A DNA stretch of 64,000 bases from Hymenobacter aranciens (lineage in GTDB: Bacteria > Bacteroidota > Bacteroidia > Cytophagales > Hymenobacteraceae). A program made the position numbers and the translations under genes. The notes beneath the pieces were generated by a model. It made no database searches. It saw only the letters and a program-made list of their open reading frames with translations, and had not been told where the DNA came from. Shown piece by piece: positions 1-8,001 of the stretch; position 1 is the stretch's first letter, and each line of letters begins with the position of its first letter. The stretch lies in assembly GCF_030580865.1 (NCBI RefSeq), contig NZ_JAUQSY010000010.1, positions 124,001-188,000 of the forward strand, read 5' to 3'.

Positions 1-695
1 AGCACGTAGCTGTCGGCAAAGGTGGTCGTCATATTGAAGCTGTAGCCGTTGGGATAGGGAGGAATACCATTCGGACCGTACGTAGGCGAGTATACCGTCA
101 CAGTAGCAGTTTCCGTACTCGTTTCCTGCCACACAATACCAACCTTGCCGGAAATATTGGCATCAATATTAGGATTGGAATGAATGCGGTTGCCCTTAGG
201 CAGGGGGGCACCGGGGCCTGTGTAAGCGGCAATACCAGCAAGCCCTAGCGGGCGAGGCGAGCCTTGTTGGACAAAGGCCGTCCCGTTCCACAGGTAAATG
301 TCCAAGTACGTCTGGGAAGTAGCGGGAGATGCGTTGCTGTTGGTTGCGATATAGACTACGTCAGCATAGAGGTTGTTTCCCATGTATGACATTGCAACGT
401 CAGGGTCGCTGAGTGAGGTGGTACCTGAGGGTAGGGTCGCCAACAGTGATCCCGTTGGAACTTCGTTAACGCTCCAACTGAGGCGCACATTGCCGCCGCC
501 GTCCCACACCATGGTTTGGATGAAACTGCCTTTGGACCCGCGCATGACGTCGGTGCCGGTGTTCACAGTTACGTTTGCCATCGCGGTAGTGGTACCATGT
601 GCATCAATGTCGGCATTAGTAGGCACGTACTGAGCCTGCACTGGATTGGCCCAGGCGGCTAAAGCCAGCAAGGGTAAGATTAAATGCTTCTTCAT
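1..695 (-). CDS. Secreted protein of unknown function, N-terminal part
   Basis: Reading leftwards from an ATG at 695 gives an open frame that runs off the left edge, about 231 residues. It begins MKKHLILPLLALAAWANP and continues to VQAQYVPTNADID, a clear signal peptide with a likely cleavage after AQA. The mature part is rich in Thr, Asn, Gly and Ser and has short beta-strand-like stretches, as in secreted or cell-surface Bacteroidota proteins. No catalytic motif is visible. In this lineage such proteins usually end in a T9SS sorting domain, but that end lies outside the window, so this is inference. I do not recognise the family. Confidence 0.75.
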   Translation of the reverse strand, partial: MKKHLILPLLALAAWANPVQAQYVPTNADIDAHGTTTAMANVTVNTGTDVMRGSKGSFIQTMVWDGGGNVRLSWSVNEVPTGSLLATLPSGTTSLSDPDVAMSYMGNNLYADVVYIATNSNASPATSQTYLDIYLWNGTAFVQQGSPRPLGLAGIAAYTGPGAPLPKGNRIHSNPNIDANISGKVGIVWQETSTETATVTVYSPTYGPNGIPPYPNGYSFNMTTTFADSYV

Positions 696-1239
696 GAGCG
701 TAGAAGGTAATGGTTGGGATGTACTGCCGTTGGTAAGAAGGGCCGGTAGGGCAGAGGCAGCAACTGCGCCGGCAGGGCGGAGGCAGGCCGTGGCGGCACG
801 GAGCCGCGAGTGGCACAGAGGTATGGATTAATGAGTGATAATATGAGTTTGGTGAGAGAATGACCAGTCAACTGCCCAATTCGTGCCGGTGTATTCACTA
901 CTCAGGCAGGTAGCTGGTAAATGATTTTGGCGATTTTTTTGATTAATATTCTGTTAGTGAAGTGAGTGCGTTGAAGGAAGATGAGTATTTAATATGCTAG
1001 TGATTTTATTAAAGATATTAAAAAATGGAAGTAAAAAGGATAAAAATAATTTGATTAAAAAGGGTGATGAGGTGCCGCCAAGCTGGGGAAAGCCTGAGTA
1101 ATGTGCCGCGAAAAATAGCGCGAGGCATGAGTATCCCGTCTGCCGCAGAACTATCTGGGCAAAAATGAGCTGTGTAGGCAAAACCTACTAATCCAGGAGT
1201 TGTACCCGCTTTGGGGTAGGCATTGCCGACTTGCCACTT

Positions 1240-1690
1240 GAAGCAGCAGCGGAGGACTTAATGAAAGGAAATTTCAAGCCTAGCCATAACAGTGCTGACT
1301 ACTGGTCGTGAACCGACCATAGCAAGCTGTTAATACCACCAAGTAGCTGTTATGAGAACAACCACCCCCACACTGTGAATATCCTGACTTGTGCCAGTGA
1401 AACCACAGACCGAAGCGCAAAGACGGCAATCCAACTGACCACAGTTAAAAACTGGGGCTGGTTGTGTGGGCGTCCACTGGCTGAAACCCATCGAAACTGG
1501 GCCGGACCGGGATACCGTTAGAGTAAAACGTAGTAGCCAAAAGAACTCCTGCGAGACTGAACCCGAGGAATGTGCAGAATGGGTAGAGAGTGACTAGTAG
1601 TTTCTAACGATGTGCTCCTAAAGGGGGGGGAACACGATAATGAGCCAAATGTAGGAGGCAAAAATAGCCGACGCAAGCGCCGAGATGATA
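1240..1690 (+). ncRNA. Candidate structured RNA, possibly a group II intron 5' fragment
   Basis: This stretch has no open frame but contains nested complementary segments. 1286-1292 (ATAACAG) pairs with 1347-1353 (CTGTTAT), and inside it 1304-1308 (GGTCG) pairs with 1314-1318 (CGACC) around a 5-nt loop. Further on, CCCA and TGGG flank a GAAA-containing loop near 1486-1500, and GTG...CAC encloses a C/G-rich hairpin near 1612-1636. GAAA and GTAA-like loops and purine-rich joints recall the first domain of a bacterial group II intron. No reverse-transcriptase frame and no domain V hairpin follow, so if it is an intron it is a truncated remnant. An unknown ncRNA is equally possible. Confidence 0.3.
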
Positions 1691-1746
1691 TGTTTGAAAA
1701 ATAGTCAATAATTTATTGATTTCCAATAAAATAAATTTTTAAACGG

Positions 1747-1777
1747 TTGTACTCATAAATTTTCGCGTTACATCTTG
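1747..1777 (+). promoter_or_regulatory. Candidate promoter of the CCA enzyme gene
   Basis: TTG at 1747-1749 is followed after 19 nt by TACATCTTG at 1769-1777, an imperfect match to the Bacteroidota -33/-7 pair (TAnnTTTG). A transcript starting a few bases later would begin at about the first in-frame ATG (1782), which favours translation from the ATG at 1836. Confidence 0.3.
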
Positions 1778-1835
1778 GCGGATGAAAAAAGCCGATGAGC
1801 TACCAGGGTGGCTGTTGTATATCGACCTTTGCGGC

Positions 1836-3275
1836 ATGGAAACACCTCAACTGCCCGACCTGCCTATTTTCCGAACCATCGCCGAAGCGGCGGCTGAACT
1901 CGGTCAGCCCGCTTACGTCATCGGTGGCTACGTGCGTGATTTGGCGCTTAATAGAGGTAGTAAGGATATTGACGTGGTGACGGTGGGCGACGGTATTGCG
2001 CTGGCCCAGGCTGTGGGACGCAAGCTGAAAGGCAAAGGCCGCGTAACGGTGTTCAAGAATTTTGGCACGGCCATGCTGCCCACGCAGGAGGCCGGCGAAA
2101 TTGAGTTTGTGGGCGCCCGCCGGGAAAGCTACCGCGCCGAAAGCCGCAAGCCGGAAGTGGAAGCAGGTACGTTGGAAGAAGATTTGGCCCGGCGCGATTT
2201 CACAATTAATGCTCTGGGCTTGAGTTTGAATGAGGCTGACTTTGGAGCGCTGGTCGACCGCTTTGGCGGAATGAAAGACCTGAGCACCCAAACCCTACGC
2301 ACCCCGCTCGACCCCGATATTACTTTCTCCGACGACCCTTTGCGTATGATGCGAGCCGTGCGCTTCGCTTCGCAGTTGGGCTTTGACATTGAGCCCGATA
2401 CCTACGACGCCATCGTGCGGAATAAGGAGCGGATAAAAATTGTGTCGCAGGAACGCATCACCGTCGAATTGAACAAGATAGTGGAGTCGCCGCTGCCGAG
2501 CTACGGCTTCAAGCTGCTGTTTCAGACGGGGCTGTTGCAGCTCATCTTTCCCAAAATGGCCCTGCTGCACGGCGTGGAGAAAGTGGGCAAGCATGCCCAC
2601 AAGGACAACTTCTACCACACGCTGCAAGTGCTTGACAACGTGGCAGCCGCTGGCGGCGACCTGTGGCTGCGCTGGGCCGCCATTCTGCACGATATTGCCA
2701 AGCCCGCCACCAAGCGCTACTTCCCCAACCAGGGTTGGACGTTCCACGGCCACGAGGACAAGGGGGCGCGCTGGGTGCCCCAGATTTTTGCCGACCTCAA
2801 GCTGCCGCTGGGTGAGGAGATGCGCATGGTGCAGAAGCTGGTGAAGCTGCACTTGCGCCCCATCGCGCTAGTAAAGGAAACCGTGACCGACTCGGCCGTG
2901 CGCCGCCTGCTCTTCGAGGCCGGCGACGATATCGACCGCCTCATGCTGCTCTGCCGGGCCGACATCACCAGCAAGGACCACGAGCGCAAAGCACGCTACC
3001 TGAGTAATTTCGGCCAGGTGGAGGAGAAGCTGAAGGAGGTGGAGGAAAAGGACCACCTGCGCAACTTCAAGCCCGTCATCACCGGCGAAATCATCATGGA
3101 AATGTTTGATTTGAAGCCCTCGCGCCAAGTGGGCGAGCTGAAGGAGGCCGTGATGGAAGCCATCTTGGAGGGCACCATTAAAAACGAAATGGAGCCAGCC
3201 CTGGCCTTCCTGTTGCAGCAGGGGGCGGCCAAAGGACTGGCTCCGAAACAGGGCTTCATTCACTCACCAAATTAG
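1836..3275 (+). CDS. cca: CCA-adding enzyme (tRNA nucleotidyltransferase/poly(A) polymerase family, HD domain)
   Basis: Class II nucleotidyltransferase that builds or repairs the 3' CCA end of tRNA in the cytosol. From the ATG at 1836 it has 479 residues. The N-terminal nucleotidyltransferase core shows GGYVRD at about residues 30-35 and the metal-binding DID at 44-46. The RNA- and nucleotide-binding motifs RRDFTIN and DDPLRMMRAVRFA follow, then a helical arm and an HD domain with LHDIAKP. Such HD-containing CCA enzymes are the usual form in Bacteroidota. A longer start at 1782 adds 18 residues, but the core begins only at METPQLPDLPIF and the candidate promoter overlaps that extension, so the later start is preferred. 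The tRNA-Leu in this window lacks an encoded CCA, so the organism depends on this activity. Confidence 0.93.
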   Translation: METPQLPDLPIFRTIAEAAAELGQPAYVIGGYVRDLALNRGSKDIDVVTVGDGIALAQAVGRKLKGKGRVTVFKNFGTAMLPTQEAGEIEFVGARRESYRAESRKPEVEAGTLEEDLARRDFTINALGLSLNEADFGALVDRFGGMKDLSTQTLRTPLDPDITFSDDPLRMMRAVRFASQLGFDIEPDTYDAIVRNKERIKIVSQERITVELNKIVESPLPSYGFKLLFQTGLLQLIFPKMALLHGVEKVGKHAHKDNFYHTLQVLDNVAAAGGDLWLRWAAILHDIAKPATKRYFPNQGWTFHGHEDKGARWVPQIFADLKLPLGEEMRMVQKLVKLHLRPIALVKETVTDSAVRRLLFEAGDDIDRLMLLCRADITSKDHERKARYLSNFGQVEEKLKEVEEKDHLRNFKPVITGEIIMEMFDLKPSRQVGELKEAVMEAILEGTIKNEMEPALAFLLQQGAAKGLAPKQGFIHSPN

Positions 3276-3367
3276 ACCCGGTTTCTGTTTCAGTAGCGAT
3301 AGATGCAGAAGAGCCGTAGAGGTTGCCTGTAGGGAAGGTTAAGCATTTAAGTTTCCCGCAATCGTCA

Positions 3368-6040
3368 CTACTTCAATCGTTTTACCCGCGAGGCGCCGTT
3401 CACATCCGTATCCACATTCGTAGGGTTGCCGCTGTATTCAATCACGCAGGCGCCTACGGCTTCGGCTTTCAGGGTTTCATTTACCTGCAGGCGGGCGTGG
3501 CTCACGCCGGCGAGGTCGAGGTTGGCCGTGTTAGCGCGGAGTTCGGGGCCGGACAGGTTGCAGGCGCCGGCGGCGTCTACTTCCAGCTGGTCAACATCGC
3601 CGGCGGCGGTGGTGCGGCAGGCGCCGGCCAGCTCCAGGTCGAGGCGGTTGAAGTCGCCCTGGAGGCGCAGGTGGCTGGCGCCGGCCTGCTCTACGGCCAG
3701 GCTCACTTGGCGGGGGAAGCCGGCCACGTCGGCCTGCACGGCCCCGGCCAAGGATACCGCTTCAATATCGGGCATGGTGATGCTGATAAGGATTTTATCG
3801 TGGTCGTCGCCGAAGGCAGTGCCAAACAGGCCGCTGCGGCGCGGGCGGATGTCCAGCTCGTTGCCTTCGCGGGTCACACGCAGGTCGCGCAGGTCATCGT
3901 CCTGGCCGGCGGCTTCGATGCGGAAGCTGTCGCCCTGCCGAATCATGACGCGGTAGCCGCCCTGCACGCGCACTTTTGTGAAGTCGTTTTCGGAGAAGCT
4001 GCGGCGGCCAGCGCCGTAGTATTGCAGGTCGAGGTTGAAGGATGGGGCGCCTTTGACAGTATGGTTGCCGTTATCGGCCGAGTCGTCCTCGTCGCCCACA
4101 TTCACATTGATGTCGATGTCATTATCCTCGTCATTATCGGCATCGGTTTCCTCGGCGGGGCACTCCTGGCACTGCAGCTTATTGCCCACCAGGCGGTAGC
4201 GGTATTTTTCGGGCTCGTTGGGCTGGCGGTTATTCACGAAGCTCTCGTCGCCCACCAGGCTGGCAAAGCCTGAACTGATGCGGAAAGTGCGGTCGCGGGG
4301 CAGGCGGACAACTACGCGCAGGTCCTGGTCGCGGTATTTGGCGTTGGGCTGGAAGGAGAAGTGGTCGTCGAAGACGAGCGAGGAGTCACCACTAACCCGC
4401 ACATTGTAAGCAATGCTGGTGCTGGCATTGCGGCGGGCGTCGTCTTCGTTGCTCCCTTTGGCCGACATCGTGCGCAACACCTCCACGGCGCGGCCGCTGT
4501 CGATGGCTGCCAGGCTTACGCGGGGCCACTGGTCGGTGTGGCGGTCGATGCTGTGCTCGTCCAAAAACAGCACCGGCTTGGTAAGTTCAGGGTAAGTTTT
4601 GCGCTCTTCCACTTCAGCTTCATGCTGAAAATCGTGGCTTTGACGCACGGCCGCCATCGTGACGCCCACCACGCTCAGCAGCCACAAGCCCAGCAGCGAC
4701 AAGCTTACCGTGCGATTCATGATGGTGCGGCGGAACAAGAGGTTTAGCCCGCCCAGCAGCAATGACAGCGCCGGAATCCCGAAGGCCAGGAAGCCCGCTA
4801 ACACGCCCCACTCAGGCACCCCATTCAACAGCACGTGCACCGGCAGGTCGCCGAATACAATGTTTTCCGATTGCGGAATCAAGCCAATAGCCACGCCAGC
4901 TACCACGCTGGTAAAGAGCAGCAAGCCGAAGCCCATCATCGTCAGCAGCAAGCCTGCCGCAATGCGGATAAATGAGCCCGCGAAATTCACCAGCGGACGC
5001 AGGTTGCGGCCGAAGTCTTCGATAAAGGCGCCCACCGGACGGTTGCCGCCCGCGAGGGCGGCGTCGTCAAAAGGGCTGTTCCGGAGCTTGCTGTCGAAGC
5101 CTTCAAGGGTCATGGCGTCGCCGCGCATCCGCATTTTATCGGCCACCGTGATGGCCTGCGGCGAGGCAATCCAGAGAATCACATAGAGCACGAAGGTGAA
5201 GCCGCCCACGAACAGTCCGGCGAGTAAGATGATGCGAACCAGCGTTACATCAACCCGGAGGTAGTGCGCCAGGCCGGCGGCCACGCCCCCGATTTTGCCG
5301 TTGTCCACGTCGCGGTAGTACTTGCGGCCGGCCAGCGGGCCGTCGGCAAACGGCGTGTCGTTGGGCGCCGGAGCATCGTAGCGCTTGGGCAGGGCCATCC
5401 ACATGATGACGTACACCAGCACAGCCCAGCCCCCGAACTGGATGTTGAAATTGTGGGTGCCAAAGTCGCTGATAATAGCCGGGGTGAAGATGGCCAGGAA
5501 CACCCAGGCCACGCGAATCCACAGCGGGCTCACGTTGAAATACTGCGCGATACCAGCGGCTACGCCCGCAATTTTGCGGTGTGCCATGTCGCGGTAGAGG
5601 CGGCGGGGCTCGGCGGGGCCGGAGGCACCAGCGCCCAGGGGGCCTTCCGGACCAAACGGTCCTTTAGGACCGAATGGGCCTTCGGGGCCGAACGCGCCTT
5701 TGGTGCCGAAAGGACCATTGGGGCCAAAAGTGCCGCCCGTGGCACTGTCGGCAGTCGTTGTTTCATCCTCGTCGGCTTCCACGGCGAAGTCGCTGACGCG
5801 GCCCATCTTGGCAATCATGGCCTCCACATCAGAGAGGGAAATGACCTGCTGCAACGGCGTGATGCGGGCCGAAAACAGCTCGGCAATGCGGCCTTCGATG
5901 TCGGACACAATATCCTCGTGGCCCTGGTAGCTGGCAAAGTGCGATTTTACCTCGGCCAGGTAGCGACTAAGCACCTCGTAACCGTCTTCCTCGATGTGGA
6001 AGATGATGCCTTGCAAGTTGATGCTGATGTTCTTTTTCAT
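3368..6040 (-). CDS. PspC-domain envelope protein with collagen-like linker and DUF2807 (GIN) adhesin-like tail
   Basis: 890 residues. Residues about 1-95 are a soluble N-terminal region. Residues about 110-140 are a Gly-Pro-Phe-rich stretch of six-residue repeats (GPFGPE, GPFGPK). Two PspC domains follow (YRDMAHRKIAGVAAGIAQYF at about 150 and YRDVDNGKIGGVAAGLAHYL at about 245), each with membrane helices, then four more hydrophobic segments. A long extracytoplasmic part ends in a DUF2807/GIN-type beta-helix with repeated LAGA/AAGA turns. PspC proteins belong to phage-shock-type envelope stress responses. The fusion to a GIN domain is known in Bacteroidota, but its biochemical role is not established. 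It lies 65 nt downstream of a PadR gene and is probably co-transcribed with it. Confidence 0.85.
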   Translation of the reverse strand: MKKNISINLQGIIFHIEEDGYEVLSRYLAEVKSHFASYQGHEDIVSDIEGRIAELFSARITPLQQVISLSDVEAMIAKMGRVSDFAVEADEDETTTADSATGGTFGPNGPFGTKGAFGPEGPFGPKGPFGPEGPLGAGASGPAEPRRLYRDMAHRKIAGVAAGIAQYFNVSPLWIRVAWVFLAIFTPAIISDFGTHNFNIQFGGWAVLVYVIMWMALPKRYDAPAPNDTPFADGPLAGRKYYRDVDNGKIGGVAAGLAHYLRVDVTLVRIILLAGLFVGGFTFVLYVILWIASPQAITVADKMRMRGDAMTLEGFDSKLRNSPFDDAALAGGNRPVGAFIEDFGRNLRPLVNFAGSFIRIAAGLLLTMMGFGLLLFTSVVAGVAIGLIPQSENIVFGDLPVHVLLNGVPEWGVLAGFLAFGIPALSLLLGGLNLLFRRTIMNRTVSLSLLGLWLLSVVGVTMAAVRQSHDFQHEAEVEERKTYPELTKPVLFLDEHSIDRHTDQWPRVSLAAIDSGRAVEVLRTMSAKGSNEDDARRNASTSIAYNVRVSGDSSLVFDDHFSFQPNAKYRDQDLRVVVRLPRDRTFRISSGFASLVGDESFVNNRQPNEPEKYRYRLVGNKLQCQECPAEETDADNDEDNDIDINVNVGDEDDSADNGNHTVKGAPSFNLDLQYYGAGRRSFSENDFTKVRVQGGYRVMIRQGDSFRIEAAGQDDDLRDLRVTREGNELDIRPRRSGLFGTAFGDDHDKILISITMPDIEAVSLAGAVQADVAGFPRQVSLAVEQAGASHLRLQGDFNRLDLELAGACRTTAAGDVDQLEVDAAGACNLSGPELRANTANLDLAGVSHARLQVNETLKAEAVGACVIEYSGNPTNVDTDVNGASRVKRLK

Positions 6041-6105
6041 GGTAAAAGGCTGAAAGAAGCCGTTTTGATGCAGGTGAGTGAGAGAGGAAAAAGAAAGCGG
6101 TAGCC

Positions 6106-6453
6106 TTAGCTGGCCGGCGGGCCTGGCCGGCCCTTGCGGATGATGCCCACCGAGGTGGCCATTTCTTCCCAGGTGTCGCGCAGTTCCTCCAGGAACTGGC
6201 GGCCATCGGTGGTGAGCGTATAGTACTTACGGGGCGGCCCACTGGTGCTTTCTTTCCAGACGTAGTCCAGCAGGCCGGCATTTTTCAGCCGGGTGAGTAG
6301 TGGGTAGAGCGTGCCCTCCACCACTATCATGCGGGCCGAAGTCAGCTCCTCCAGCATATCGGAGGCGTAAGCTTCGCCGCGGGCGATGATTTCCAGGATA
6401 CAGAATTCAAGGATTCCCTTGCGCATCTGGACCTGGGTGTTCTCAAGTTTCAT
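6106..6453 (-). CDS. PadR-family transcriptional regulator
   Basis: 115 residues with the compact PadR winged helix: QMRKGILEFCILEIIARGEAYASDM, then VVEGTLYPLLTRLKNAGLLDY (recognition helix and wing) and KYYTLTTDGRQFL. PadR proteins are usually repressors of membrane or efflux genes and often repress themselves. It is the first gene of a two-gene unit with the PspC/DUF2807 protein, an arrangement common in Bacteroidota and Firmicutes, which suggests that it controls that envelope-stress protein. The ATG at 6453 lies 35 nt after a near-ideal promoter that overlaps an inverted repeat. The signal it senses cannot be read from the sequence. Confidence 0.92.
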   Translation of the reverse strand: MKLENTQVQMRKGILEFCILEIIARGEAYASDMLEELTSARMIVVEGTLYPLLTRLKNAGLLDYVWKESTSGPPRKYYTLTTDGRQFLEELRDTWEEMATSVGIIRKGRPGPPAS

Positions 6454-6486
6454 AGGCGTTATGACAAGCTAGTGGGTGAGCAACGG

Positions 6487-6518
6487 TACAAAGGTAAAGA
6501 TGGTACTTTGTAACGCAA
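6487..6518 (-). promoter_or_regulatory. padR promoter with overlapping inverted-repeat operator
   Basis: On the minus strand TTG (complement of 6516-6518), 19 nt, then TACCTTTG (complement of 6489-6496) is a full Bacteroidota -33/-7 promoter. The same bases hold an inverted repeat, TACAAAGGTA (6487-6496) against TACTTTGTA (6504-6512), which covers the -7 box. Binding of PadR there would block transcription, so self-repression is a reasonable inference. Confidence 0.6.
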
Positions 6519-6841
6519 GGTACTGTTGCAATAAAAGCACTGGGATTTTAATCTTCTAAAAGCAAGTAGCTAATAGTTAAGGCAATATTTTTTGTGCAGC
6601 TTCGCCGGTTTTTTGCGGTTAAGCATTTAGTGCGCCCCGTCTGCCACCAAAAACTGCGTAATCCGTAGCGGCGTTAAGTGGGCAAACCCGCTACCATCAA
6701 GCTGCCGTTGCCAACTTCACCGGCTTGCTGGCTGCGTTCACCTACCGTATGCGGGCTTTTGGCCTGAAATTCGCGGCCGGCACGCACTATAATGAAGTAT
6801 CTTGCGTTTCCGCTCCGAATTTCTTCACCGCCTTATTTTCT
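6519..6841. other. Divergent intergenic region between padR and porV2
   Basis: About 320 bp with no credible gene. The longer in-frame extension of the porV2 reading frame (from 6725) lacks a signal peptide and is treated as non-coding. A weak TATCTTGC box lies at 6798-6805. Nothing else stands out. Confidence 0.5.
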
Positions 6842-7951
6842 ATGTCCAAGTTTTCCGCTGCCACCCGGCGCCTTCTGCTTGCGGGCACTGCTGCTGCCCT
6901 CGCCCTGCCCGCCGCCGCCCAAACCACCAAAACGCCCAAGTACAGCAATGAATTTCTGACTCTTGGCGTGGGCGCCCGCGCCCTGGGCATGGGCAAAGTG
7001 CAGGTGGCCCTGGCCGATAACGCCACCGCCGGCTACTGGAATCCCGCTGGCCTCGTGAACCAGGCCCATAAGTACGACGGCGTGCTGATGCACTCGGAGC
7101 TGTTTTCGGGCGTCGTGAAAAACGACTATGGTGCATTTTCGATGCCGCTGGATGACAAAAGCGCCATCGGTATCAGCCTGATACGTCTGGGTATTGATGA
7201 CATTGCCGATACCCGTGCCCTAATCAATGAGTACAACTATATTGATTACAGCAAAATAACTTATTTCTCGGTGGCCGACTACGCCGTGCTGCTGTCCTAC
7301 GCCCGCAAAATCGGCAACGTGGAAGGCCTCAGCGTCGGTGCTAATGGGAAGTTCATCTACCGCAACATCGGCAACTTCGCCGATGCCTACGGCTTCGGCT
7401 TCGATGCGGGCCTGCAATACAACAAGAAAGGCTGGCGCACTGCCCTAATGGTGCGCGACATCACCACGACCTATAACTCCTGGTCTATCAACGCCGATGA
7501 GTACCAGAAGGGCCTTACTTCGTCCAACCTCAACGACCCGATTCCTAAAAACAGCACCGAAATCACCCTGCCCACTATCACCCTGGGCGTGGGCCGGCGC
7601 TTTGAGCTGCCCAAGCAGTTCTCGGCCCTGGTAGCGGCCGATATCGAGGCTACTACCGATGGGCAGCGCAACACGCTCGTTTCCAGCAGTAGCTTCAACC
7701 TGAACCCGCGCCTGGGGCTGGAGCTGGGCTACAAAAACCTGGTGTTTCTGCGCGGTGGGGCTGGCGACTACCAACGCATCACCAATTTCGAGAACAAGGA
7801 AAAGATGCTGGGGCAGTACAGTCTCGGGGCTGGGCTGGCCATCAGCGGGCTGCGCGTCGATTTGGCGCTGTCGCGCCTGGCAGTGGAAAAGCTGGGCCAG
7901 TCCTCGCAAACCAACTCGCTGATTGTATCGTTGGGATATGGCTTCAAGTAA
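6842..7951 (+). CDS. porV2: PorV/PorQ-family outer-membrane barrel (PorV2-like T9SS component)
   Basis: 369 residues from the ATG at 6842, which gives a proper signal peptide (MSKFSAATRRLLLAGTAAAL to PAAAQ). The mature protein starts with KYSNEFLTLGVGARALGMGK, NATAGYWNPAGL, the N-terminal signature of the PorV/PorQ group of FadL-like 14-strand barrels, followed by alternating strand patterns to the C-terminal aromatic-rich LIVSLGYGFK. PorV carries T9SS cargo from the translocon to the PorU sortase in the outer membrane. Only 50 nt separate it from the PorU-like gene, and paired PorV2/PorU2 genes are recalled from other Cytophagales. The symbol follows that usage; the exact division of labour with the canonical PorV is unknown. 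Confidence 0.78.
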   Translation: MSKFSAATRRLLLAGTAAALALPAAAQTTKTPKYSNEFLTLGVGARALGMGKVQVALADNATAGYWNPAGLVNQAHKYDGVLMHSELFSGVVKNDYGAFSMPLDDKSAIGISLIRLGIDDIADTRALINEYNYIDYSKITYFSVADYAVLLSYARKIGNVEGLSVGANGKFIYRNIGNFADAYGFGFDAGLQYNKKGWRTALMVRDITTTYNSWSINADEYQKGLTSSNLNDPIPKNSTEITLPTITLGVGRRFELPKQFSALVAADIEATTDGQRNTLVSSSSFNLNPRLGLELGYKNLVFLRGGAGDYQRITNFENKEKMLGQYSLGAGLAISGLRVDLALSRLAVEKLGQSSQTNSLIVSLGYGFK

Positions 7952-8001
7952 GCCGTGTGCATTTCAAGCTATTGCATTCGACATAAATAAAGCTCAGGAT
8001 T

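Larger units (their letters stand above)
696..1835. other. Long AT-rich intergenic region
   Basis: Between the secreted-protein gene and the CCA enzyme lie 1.1 kb with no convincing coding frame. Positions about 900-1070 and 1690-1770 are markedly more AT-rich than the rest of the window. The part from about 1240 to 1690 looks like a folded RNA and is listed separately. The small frames in 616-1181 lack any codon-use or family signal. Confidence 0.6.

Noticed and set aside
1240..1690. tmRNA, RNase P RNA or rRNA fragment
   Set aside because: I could not find the hallmark segments of these RNAs, such as the tRNA-like ends of tmRNA or the conserved core of RNase P.
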